DNA from: Motacilla alba alba
Taxonomy: Eukaryota; Chordata; Aves; Passeriformes; Motacillidae
NCBI RefSeq assembly: GCF_015832195.1
Contig: NW_024037374.1
Coordinates: forward strand, 310,001-374,000
DNA length: 64,000 nt
Direction of reading: 5' to 3'
A program made the position numbers and the translations under genes. How positions within the stretch are numbered: position 1 is the stretch's first letter; the number at the start of each line of letters is the position of its first letter. A model generated the notes under the pieces. It was not told where the DNA came from, did not search any database, and was given only the letters and a program-made list of their open reading frames with translations. Positions 54,786-64,000 of the stretch are shown one piece after another.

Positions 54786-54970
54786 CCAAACTTGGCCAAA
54801 CTCGTCCCGTTGTGGGGGCGCGCGAGAGGAGTCAAAGGAGAGGAATTTCCTCAGGAACCCAAAATCGCCGTTTTTCCACCCGAAATAGGGGAATTATTCA
54901 TCCCGGGGGTGGGGGAAGCGTCTGGTCACGTTCGGCCACGCGTGTGACAAAAGGGGGGGGACACACGGGG
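54786..54970. promoter_or_regulatory. Unique-sequence island, candidate distal element
   Basis: About 180 bp of non-repetitive sequence between two long repeats, 2.4 kb upstream of the predicted SERPINE1 promoter. It holds GGAATTTCC at 54,842-54,850, a match to the NF-kappaB consensus. Uniqueness amid repeats suggests constraint, but there is no direct evidence of function. Confidence 0.25.
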
Positions 54971-54974
54971 ACAT

Positions 54975-56515
54975 ACCCCCCCCCAAAAAATCCCAAAATG
55001 TCCCTAAAAAAATAAAATAAAAAAAAACCAAACTCAAAACCTTCCCCGAATCTGCCCCAAAACCCCCCAAAAATGGGAAAAAAACCCCAAACAGAATCCT
55101 TCCAAAAAACAGATCCTCCCAAAAAACCCCAGAACTGCCCCAAAAAAACCCAAAATCCCCCCCAAAAAACCCTAGAACTGCCCCAAAATCTCCCCCAAAA
55201 CCCCCAAAATCGACCCCAAAACACCCAAAACCCCAGAACTGCCCCAAAATCTCCCCAAAAAACCCCAAAATCTCCCCAAAAACCCCCGAAAAAAACCCTG
55301 GAACTGCCCCAAAATCTACCCCAAAGCCCCCAAAAAACCCAAAATCTCCCCAAAAACCCCCAAACCCCCCAAATCTCCCCAAAATCGCCCCAAAATCTCC
55401 CCAAAACCCCAAAAAACGCAGAACTGCCCCAAAATTTCCCCCAAAAATCCAGAACGTCCCCCAAAAACACCCCCAGAATTCCCCCAAAATCCCCTGGGAC
55501 CCCCCCAAACCCCTCCCGGGGACCCCAAAATCCCACCCAGGACCCCAAAAATCCCCCTGGGAACCCCAAAATACCCCTGGGGACCCCAAAATCCCACCCA
55601 GGACCCCCCAGACACCACCAGGACATCCAAAATCCCCCCTGGGACCCCCCAAACCCCACCCAGCACCCCAAAAAACCCCACCCGGCACCCTCCAAACCCC
55701 ACCCAGGACCCCAAATCCCTTCTGGGACCCCCCAAACTCCACCCAGGACCCCAAAAACCCCTCCCAGGACCCCAAAAATCCTCCTGGGACTCCCAAAATC
55801 CCTTCCCAGACCCCCTAAACCCCACCCAGGACCCCAAAAACCCCTCCCAGGACCCCAAAATCCCCCCTGGGACCCCCCAAACACCACCCAGGATCCCCCA
55901 AACTCCACCCAGGACCCCAAAATCCCCCCCTGGGACCCCCCCAAACCCCACCCAGGACCCCAAAATCCTCCCTAGGACTCCCCAAATCCCACCCAAGACC
56001 CCAAAATCCGTCCTGCAACCCCCAAAATCCCCCCCGGGACCCCCCAAACCCCACCCAGGACCCCAAAATCCTCCCTAGGACTCCCCAAATCCCACCCAGG
56101 ACCCCAAAATCCTCCCTAGGACTCCCCAAATCCCACCCAAGACCCCAAAATCCGTCCTGCAACCCCCAAAATCCCCCTTGGGACTCCCCCAAACCCCAGC
56201 CAGGACCCCAAATCCCTTCTGGGACCCCCCCAAACCCCAGCCAGGACCCCCAAAATCCCTCTTGGGACCCCTCCAATCCCACCCAAGACCCCAAAATCCG
56301 TCCTGCAACCCCCAAAATCCCCCCCGGGACCCCCCAAACCCCACCCAGGACCCCAAAATCCTCCCTAGGACTCCCCAAATCCCACCCAAGACCCCAAAAT
56401 CTGTCCTGCAACCCCCAAAATCCCCCTTGGGACTTCCCCAAACCCCAGCCAGGACCCCAAAATTCTCCTTCTGGGACACCCAAACCCCACCCAGGACCTC
56501 CCCCCGGGTGTGACT
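54975..56515. repeat. CCCAGGACCCCAAAATCCCC minisatellite
   Basis: 54,975-55,500 has CCCCAAAATCTCCCCAAAA units. 55,500-56,515 has units of about 40 bp (GGACCCCCCAAACCCCACCC) with higher-order copies. Intergenic; open frames are compositional. Confidence 0.92.
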
Positions 56516-56589
56516 CATTTTGGGGTGACTCAGTCGGGTCTCGGCTCCTTCCTGTGGGGTCCCTGGGGGGGGGGGGGCACATCCAGCTC

Positions 56590-57375
56590 ATCCCAAATTC
56601 CTCGTGATTCACCCCAAAAACAGGCACCGGGTCCCAAAGGCATCCCAAAAACCTTGCTGTGACCCCAAAGCTGGAGGGATTCACCCCAAAAACTTCCAGA
56701 GACCCAAACTGGCTGGGATTGACCCCAAAACTGACCAGATCCACCCCAAAATCCACGTGGATTCACCCCAAATCCAGGTGGGTTCACCCCAAATCCTCAT
56801 TGCACCCCAAAATCGAAGGGATTCACCCCAAAAACTTCCGCAGCCCCAAATTGCCTGGGATTGACCCTAAAACCGAACAGATCCACCCTGAAATCTACAT
56901 GGATTCACCCCAAATCCTCATTGCACCCCAAAAACGAAGGGATTCACCCCAAAAACTTTCACAGATGCAAATCAGGAGAGATTCAGCCCAAATCTCCACG
57001 GATTCACCCCAAATCCAGGTGGATTCACCCCAAAATCTCATTCCACCCCAAAATCGAAGGGATTCACCACAAAAACTTCCACAGAACCAAACTGGCTGGG
57101 ACTGACCCCAAATCTCCATGGATTCACCCCAAAATCCACGTGGATTCACCCCAAATCCTCATTGCACCCCAAAAATGAAGGGATTCACCCCAAAAACTTT
57201 CACAGCTGCAAATCAGGAGAGATTCAGCCCCAAATCTCCAGGGATTCACCCCAAAATCCGTGTGGGTTCACCCCAAATCTCCAGGGATTCACCCCAAAAT
57301 CCACGTGGATCCGCTCAAAGCCTCCCTGCACCCCGAAAATGAAGAGATTCACCCCAAAACCTCCAGTGGACCCCA
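56590..57375. repeat. GGATTCACCCCAAAAACTTC repeat
   Basis: Units of about 28 bp (GGGATTCACCCCAAATCC) organised into higher-order copies of roughly 100-250 bp. Intergenic. Confidence 0.9.
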
Positions 57376-57409
57376 GATCTGTCCCTATCGCCAGCGCTGC
57401 CACCCCGCA

Positions 57410-59045
57410 GCGGTGTCCTGTGTCCCCTCCGTGTCCCAAATCCCCTGCAGTGTCCCCATCCCATGTCCCAAATCCCGTGTCCCCCCCAGTGTCCCAAATC
57501 CCGTGTCCCTTCCAACGTCCCATGTCCCCATCCCGCGTCCCCTGTCCCACATCCTGACCCCGTGTCCCATGTCCTTTCCAATGTCCCATGTCCCCATCCC
57601 CTGTCCCCTGTCCCATATCCCCACCCCGTCTCCCATGTCCCCATCCCGTGTCCCACCACATCCTTGTCCCTTGTCCCCTGTCCCATGTCCCCTGTTCCAT
57701 CCAATGTCCCGTGTCCCCTCCCATGTCCCCATCCCGTGTCCCACCACGTCCTTGTCCTCTGTCCCCTGTCCCATGTCCCCTGTTCCATCCAATGTCCCGT
57801 GTCCCCTCCCATGTCCCCATCCCATGTCCCGTGTCCCCATCCCATGTCCCGTGTCCCATATCCTTTCCCATGTCCCATGACCCCATCCTGTGTCCCGCCA
57901 TGTCCTTGTCCCTCGTCCCCTCTCCCATGTCCCTGTCCCGTGTCCCGTGTCCCCTGTCCCACATCCTGTCCCCGTGCCCCACATCCCCATCCCCTCTCCC
58001 ATGTCCCTGTCCCATGTCCCGTGTCCCCTGTCCCACACCCTGTCCCCGTGCCCCACATCCCCATCCCCTCTCCCATGTCCCTGTCCCGTGTCCCTTGTCC
58101 TTCATCCCCTCTCCCATGTCCCTGTCCCATGTCCCGTGTCCCTTGTCCCCGGTCCCACATCCTGTCCCCATGCCCCACATCCCCATCCCCTCTCCCATGT
58201 CCCTGTCCCGTGTCCCTTGTCCCCTGTCCCACACCCTGTCCCTGTGCCCCACATCCCCATCCCATCACCCATGTCCCCGTCTCATGTCCCTTGTCCCTCG
58301 TCCCCTCTCCCATGTCCCTGTCCCATGTCCCCGGTCCCACATCCTGTCCCCGTGCCCCACATCCCCATCCCCTCTCCCATGTCCCTGTCCCATGTCCCGT
58401 GTCCTGTGTCCCCTGTCCCACACCCTGTCCCCGTGCCCCACATCCCCATCCCATCACCCATGTCCCTGTCCCGTGTCCCGTGTCCCCTGTCCCACACCCT
58501 GTCCCCGTGCCCCACATCCCCATCCCATCACCCATGTCCCTGTCCCGTGTCCCGTGTCCCCTGTCCCACACCCTGTCCCCGTGCCCCACATCCCCATCCC
58601 ATCACCCATGTCCCTGTCCCGTGTCCCGTGTCCCCTGTCCCACACCCTGTCCCCATGCCCCACATCCCCATCCCATCACCCATGTTCCCATCTCATGTCC
58701 CTTGTCCCTCGTCCCCTCTCCCATGTCCCTGTCCCGTGTCCTGTGTCCCCTGTCCCACACCCTGTCCCCGTGCCCCACATCCCCATCCCCTCTCCCATGT
58801 CCCTCTCCCATGTCCCGTGTCCCGTGTCCCCTGTCCCACACCCTGTCCCCGTGCCCCACATCCCCATCCCATCACCCATGTCCCCATCTCATGTCCCTTG
58901 TCCCTCGTCCCCTCTCCCATGTCCCCTGTCCCACACCCTGTCCCCATGCCCCACATCCCCATCCCACCACCCATGTCCCCATCCCTTGTCCCTTGTCCCT
59001 TGTCCCTTGTCCCTTGTCCCTTGTCCCCTGTCCCACCCCCTCACA
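57410..59045. repeat. Approximately 77-bp CCCATGTCCCTGTCCC higher-order repeat
   Basis: Twenty or so units of about 77 bp, containing ACACCCTGTCCCCGTGCCCC and ACATCCCCATCCC, fill the interval up to the mucin gene 3 promoter. All six frames have long open stretches; none has gene structure. Confidence 0.93.
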
Positions 59046-59388
59046 TCTCACTTCCCCACGGGATCAGAGCACACCTGGCCCTGGCCACACCTGGACGTTC
59101 CCGTGGAGACACCACGACGTGCCCCGAGGAACCTCCTGGGAGTGCCACCAGCCCCTCAAGGCCACCCGGCTGTCCCTGTGCCATGTGCCGGGAACAGGGC
59201 GGTGACACGTGCTGGCACATTCCTGGCACCTGCAGCGGCGGCGCTTTCGTTTCTCCAACCTCCTTTTATTGCGACCAAAGGTCCCCTCAGGGTGCGGGTG
59301 TCCTCCGTGCCCCCAGTCCCACCGCGCCCGCCGTTGGGGACGGATCCTCGCGTCCCTCTCTGCCCCCCAACTCCGGCGTCTCGGGGCC
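59046..59388 (+). promoter_or_regulatory. Unique upstream region of mucin gene 3
   Basis: Non-repetitive sequence directly before the signal-peptide exon. TTTTATTGC at 59,264-59,272 matches the CDX (caudal) homeobox site used in intestinal genes, and ACCAAAGGTCC follows at about 59,274, resembling part of an HNF4 site. No canonical TATA box was found at the right distance. Promoter function is inferred. Confidence 0.45.
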
Positions 59389-62300
59389 ATGGGGCGGCTG
59401 TGGGGCCGCCCGGCCGCGCTCTGCGTCTGCGTCCTGCTCCTCTTCACAGGTGGGACACGGCGGCACCGGGACCCCTCCCCACCCCATGGTGGCACTGGGA
59501 CATGTCCCAAACCCCGTGGTGGCACCGGGACCCCTCCCCACCCCATGGTAGCACTGGGACCCCTCCCCACCCCTTGGTGGCACCGGGACCCCTCCCCACC
59601 CCATGGTGGCACCGGGACATGTCCCAAACCCCATGGTGGCACCGGGACCCCTCCCCACCCCATGGTGGCACCGGGACATGTCCCAAACCCCATGGTGGCA
59701 CCGGGACCCCTCCCCACCCCATGGTGGCACTGGGACATGTCCCAAACCCCATGGTGGCACCGGGACACGTCCCTCACCCCATGGTGGCACTGGGACCCCT
59801 CCCCACCCATGGTGGCACTGGGACATGTCCCCCATCTCATGGTGGCACCGGGGCCTCTCCCCACTCTGTTGTGGCACCAGGACCCCTCCCCACCCCTTGG
59901 TGGCACTGGGACAAATCCTCCATCCTGTGGTGGCACTGGGACACTTCCCTCACCCCATGGTGGCACTGGGACACGTGCCCAACCCCGTGGTAGCACTGGG
60001 GCCTCACCCTAACCCTTGGTGGCACTGGGACCCCTCCCCACCCCGTGGTGGCACTGGGACACCTTCCCCCACCCCTGGTGGCACTGGGACACCTTGCCCC
60101 ACCCTGTGGTGGCACTGGGACCCCTCCCTAACCCCTGGTGGCACCGGGACCCCTCCCCACCCCATGGTGGCACTGGGACACCTTCCCTCAACCTTTGGTG
60201 GCACCGGGACACGTGCCCAACCCCGTGGTGGCACTGGGGCCTCACCTTAACCCCTGGTGGCACTGGGACCCCTCCCCACCCCGTGGTGGCACTGGGACAC
60301 CTTCCCCCACCCTGTGGTGGCACTGGGACCCCTCCCCACCCCATGGTGGCACTGGGACGCTTCCCTCAACCTTTGGTGGCACTGGGACACGTGCCCAACC
60401 CCGTGGTGGCACCGGGACCCCTCCCTAACCCCTGGTGGCACTGGGACCCCTCCCCACCCCGTGGTGGCACCGGGACACGTCCCCCACTCGTGGTGGGAGG
60501 GCCCCAAAACCGCGAGTTTGGAAGTGGGTGGGGGATCGGGATCGTCCGAAGATGGTGGGGTTGGCCACAAACACAACAAATTTGGGACTTTGGGGGGGTC
60601 CAGGGGTCTTTGGGGGGAGGGTTCAGGAATCTTTTGAGGGGTTTGGGGGTCTTTGGGGAGGGTCCAGGGGTCTTTGGGACCCAACTGGTGGGGTCAGGAC
60701 CCAGTTGGGGTCTTGGGAATCAAGGGTGGGTTTTTGGGGGCATGTTGTGGATGGGGGGTCTTTGGGGTGGTCCAGGGGTGTTTGGGGTGGTCCAGGGGTC
60801 TTTGGTGGGGTGAACGGATTTCTGGGGGAGGGTCCAAGGGTCATTGAGGGGAGCCCTTGGGTCTTTGGATCCCAGCTGGGGGTCTTGAGGGTCTTGGGAG
60901 TTTTGGCCGCACTTTTGGAGAACCGAGGTTGGGTTTTGGGGTGATGTTGTGGGTTGGGGTCTCTGGAGGTCCAGGGGTCTCTAGAGGGGACTCCAGGGGT
61001 CTCGGGGGGGGTCAATGGCTTTTTTGGGGGGGTCCTGGAGTGTTTTCAGGGGGGTCTGTGGCGTTTTGAGGTGGATCCGTGGGTCTTCGGGACCCAACGG
61101 GGGATCTGGAAGGTCTGGGGAGTCCCGGGGGTGTCTTTGGAGAACCACGGATGGGTTTTTGGGAGGATGTCGGCACGAGGTGGGTGAGGGTCTTTGGGGG
61201 GGCCAGGGGTCTTTGGGGTGAATCCAGGGGTCTTTTGGGGGGGGTCAATGGATCTTTGGGGTCACAGGGCTTTGGGATCCCACTTGGGAACCAACTGGGA
61301 ATCCTTGGACATCTTTGGGGCATTTTTGAGGAATCAGGGATGGGTTTTTGAGGCGATTTCATCTGCAGTGGGGGAGGGTCTTTGGGGGTCCTGGGGTGTT
61401 TGGGGGGGGTTCGATGGATCTTTGGGGTCACAGGGTTTTGGGATCCAACCGGGGTGTTGGGAATCCTTGGGGGATTTTTGGAGAACCAAGGGCGGGGCTT
61501 TGGGAAGTGTTGGTGTGTTGTGGGTGGGGGTCTTTGAGGGGGTCCAGGTGTTTCTGGGCGGGGGTCCGTGTGTCCTTGGGGCTCTGTAGGTTTGGTGGTC
61601 CATGGGGTTTGGGAGGTGTTGGTGAGGTCGGCCTGGGCAGGTTGTGCACATGTAGCAGATGGTGGGACAACGGTTGTCAAGGGTACGGCCATGCCTATCC
61701 GGGGATGACACGGCCACCAAAATTCCAGCAGGGAAGACAAAAACGGAAAGCACCATGGACAGCTCTGATGGGTCAACCACCACCTCTCCCATTTCGACTG
61801 CGAACACCAAAAGCACAAACACCATCAACACAAAACCTACTGACAAATCCAAGCAATCGAACAGCACAACGGACAACTCGCCAACCACCAAACCGACTGA
61901 CGCCACCACCAAACCGACTGACGTCACCAACAAACCCACTGACGCCACCACCAAACCAACTGACTCCTCCCCAACCACCAAACCGACTGACGCCACCACC
62001 AAACCCACTGACACCTCCCCAACCACCAAACCGACTCACACCTCCCCCACCACCAAACCCACTGACGCCACCACCAAACCCACTGACGCCACCACCAAAC
62101 CCACTGACGCCACCACCAAACCCACTGACGCCACCACCAAACCCACTGACGCCACCACCAAACCCACTGACGCCACCACCAAACCCACTGACGCCACCAC
62201 CAAACCGACTGACACTTCACCAACCACCAAACCGACTGACGCCACCACCAAACCTACTGATGCCACCACCAAACCCACTGACGCCACCACCAAACACACT

Positions 62301-64000
62301 GACGCCACCACCAAACCCACTGACGCCACCACCAAACCCACTGACACTTCACCAACCACCAAACCGACTGACGCCACCACCAAACCTACTGATGCCACCA
62401 CCAAACCCACTGACGCCACCACCAAACACACTGACGCCACCACCAAACCCACTGACGCCACCACCAAACCCACTGACACTTCACCAACCACCAAACCGAC
62501 TGACGCCACCACCAAACCTGACTGATGCCACCACCAAACCCACTGACGCCACCACCAAACACTGACTGACGCCACCACCAAACCCACTGACACTTCACCA
62601 ACCACCAAACCGCCGCCACCACCAAACCCACTGACACTTCACCAACCACCAAACCGACTGATGCGCCACCACCAAACCCACTGATGCCACCACCAAACCG
62701 ACTGATGCCACCACCAAACCCACTGACGCCACCACCAAACCGACTGACGCCACCACCAAACCCTGACTGACGCCACCACCAAACCGACTGACTGACACTT
62801 CACCAACCACCAAACCGACTGACGCCACCACCAAACCCTGACTGACACTTCACCAACCACTGACAACCAAACCCACTGACGCCACCACAAAACCGCCACT
62901 GACGCCACCACCAAACCGACTGCACTTCACCACCAAAACCGACTGACTGACGCCACCACCAAACCCACTGACGCCACCACCAAACCCACTGATGACCACC
63001 ACCAAACCGACTGACTGATGCCACCACCAAACCCACTGATGCCACCACCAAACCCACTGACGCCACCACCAAACCGACTGACACTTCACCAACCACCAAA
63101 CCGACTGACGCCACCACCAAACCTACTGATGCCACCACCAAACCCACTGACGCCACCACCAAACCCACTGACGCCACCACCAAACCGACTGACGCCACCA
63201 CCAAACCGACTGACGCCACCACCAAACCGACTGACACCTCCCCCACCACCAAACCCACTGATGCCACCACCAAACCGACTGACGCCACCACCAAACCGAC
63301 TGACACTTCACCAACCACCAAACCCACTGACGCCACCACAAAACCCACTGATGCCACCACCAAACCCACTGACGCCACCACCAAACCCACTGACGCCACC
63401 ACCAAACCGACTGACACCTCCCCCACCACCAAACCCACTGACGCCACCACCAAACCCACTGACGCCACCACCAAACCGACTGACACCTCCCCCACCACCA
63501 AACCCACTGACGCCACCACCAAACCGACTGACGCCACCACCAAACCGACTGACGCCACCACCAAACCGACTGACACCTCCCCCACCACCAAACCCACTGA
63601 TGCCACCACCAAACCGACTGACGCCACCACCAAACCGACTGACACTTCACCAACCACCAAACCGACTGACGCCACCACCAAACCGACTGACGCCACCAAC
63701 AAACCGACTGACGCCACCACCAAACCCACTGACGCCACCACCAAACCGACTGACGCCACCACCAAACCGACTGACGCCACCACCAAACCCACTGACGCCA
63801 CCACCAAATCCACTGACGCCACCACCAAACCCACTGACGCCACCACCAAACCGACTGACACTTCACCAACCACCAAACCGACTGACGCCACCACCAAACC
63901 CACTGACGCCACCACCAAACCCACTGACGCCACCACCAAACCCACTGACGCACCACCAAACCCACTGATGACCACCAACGACCAAACCGACTGACGCCAC
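59389..64000 (+). CDS. Mucin gene 3, 5' part only (signal peptide and start of repeat exon)
   Basis: Exon 1 (59389-59449) encodes MGRLWGRPAALCVCVLLLF and TG, a good signal peptide with ATG context GGGGCCATGG, and ends ACAG|GTGGGA in phase 1. The repeat exon most likely begins at 61,729 or 61,732 (TTCCAGCAG); the frame is closed upstream at 61,653 and these acceptors have the required phase, but the polypyrimidine tract is poor. The exon opens with a non-repetitive Ser/Thr-rich stretch (TESTMDSSDGSTTTSPIS) and passes into TKPTDAT repeats identical in unit to gene 2. As assembled, a block of indels at 62,515-63,020 puts a TGA in frame at 62,523 and leaves the downstream array in another frame. 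No EGF, SEA or membrane exon is visible before the window ends. It may be an independent paralogue or the missing 5' end of mucin gene 2. Confidence 0.7.
59450..60485. repeat. GGTGGCACTGGGACCCCTCC minisatellite in mucin gene 3 intron 1
   Basis: About 35 units of 28-31 bp (CCCACCCCATGGTGGCACCG). It begins ten bases after the exon 1 donor. Confidence 0.93.
60570..61620. repeat. GGTCTTTGGGGGGTCCAGG repeat in mucin gene 3 intron 1
   Basis: Degenerate G/T-rich units of 20-35 bp with larger units of about 180 bp containing AGAACCAAGGGCGGGGTTTT-like sequence. It fills the remainder of the intron up to the repeat exon. Confidence 0.85.
61870..64000 (+). repeat. Coding 21-bp mucin repeat array of gene 3 (TKPTDAT)
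   Basis: About 100 units of ACTGACGCCACCACCAAACC, the exact reverse complement of the array at 27,150-31,089, with the same minor variants (ACTTCACCAACCACC and ACCTCCCCCACCACC). The array continues past the window end. The region 62,515-63,020 and the last 60 bp contain irregular one- to three-base insertions and deletions. Confidence 0.93.

Noticed and set aside
57224..59205. Several long frames (VPCPLSHTLSPCP, GHGTGTW)
   Set aside because: All six frames are open through a 77-bp C-rich repeat, and none joins in phase to an exon.
61659..61728. Treating ATG at 61,659 as the start of mucin gene 3
   Set aside because: The following residues are not a signal peptide, whereas the upstream exon at 59,389 encodes a good one in the phase needed by an acceptor at 61,728/61,731.

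Overview
The window is vertebrate nuclear DNA, very probably avian and from a GC-rich microchromosome or dot chromosome. The signs are small spliced genes with GT-AG introns, almost every intron filled by its own private GC-rich minisatellite, an extremely GC-biased PAI-1 protein, and synteny with the human 7q22 block that carries MUC3A/MUC12/MUC17, SERPINE1 and AP1S1. No RNA genes, CRISPR arrays or transposons with visible coding sequence were found. The species cannot be named from the sequence.

Layout. 1-1,295: minisatellite, then the unique upstream region of mucin gene 1. 1,296-21,873 (+): a complete transmembrane mucin of about 5,311 residues, made of a short signal-peptide exon, a 14.9-kb Ser/Thr/Pro exon, an EGF-SEA-EGF cassette, one membrane helix and a cytoplasmic tail. 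23,793-31,089 (-): a second transmembrane mucin, convergent with the first, whose Thr/Lys/Pro/Asp repeat array runs into a gap of exactly 1,000 N (31,090-32,089). 34,244-39,423 (-): AP1S1, the sigma-1A subunit of the AP-1 clathrin adaptor, lacking only its short last exon. 41,902-51,030 (-): SERPINE1 (PAI-1), complete, 398 residues. 52.5-59.2 kb: repeat-filled intergenic DNA. 59,389-64,000 (+): the 5' end of a third mucin, with a signal-peptide exon and the start of a repeat array built from the same 21-bp unit as mucin gene 2.

The coding models rest on splice phase. In both fully visible mucin cassettes every exon joins in frame, and homologous exons have identical lengths (116, 59, 163, 162 and 59 bp). 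The SERPINE1 exons sum to 1,197 nt. The mucins would form cell-surface glycocalyx on epithelia. PAI-1 is a secreted inhibitor of plasminogen activators. AP-1 sorts cargo with tyrosine motifs at the trans-Golgi and endosomes. The shared neighbourhood reflects ancestral synteny and there is no sign of an operon-like functional unit.

The most interesting observations are these. (1) Mucin gene 2 has no 5' end and mucin gene 3 has no 3' end within the window, they share one repeat, they face in opposite directions, and a nominal-size gap lies between them; one flipped contig would explain this and would restore the human SERPINE1-AP1S1 order. (2) Several intronic minisatellites have captured the 3' end of an exon together with its splice donor, including seven copies in SERPINE1 intron 4. 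(3) The AP1S1 promoter carries a dense cluster of RFX X-boxes upstream and five GTCACGTG motifs downstream of the start codon. (4) PAI-1 has lost all three human N-glycosylation sequons and nearly all Lys and Asn while keeping the Arg-Met reactive bond.
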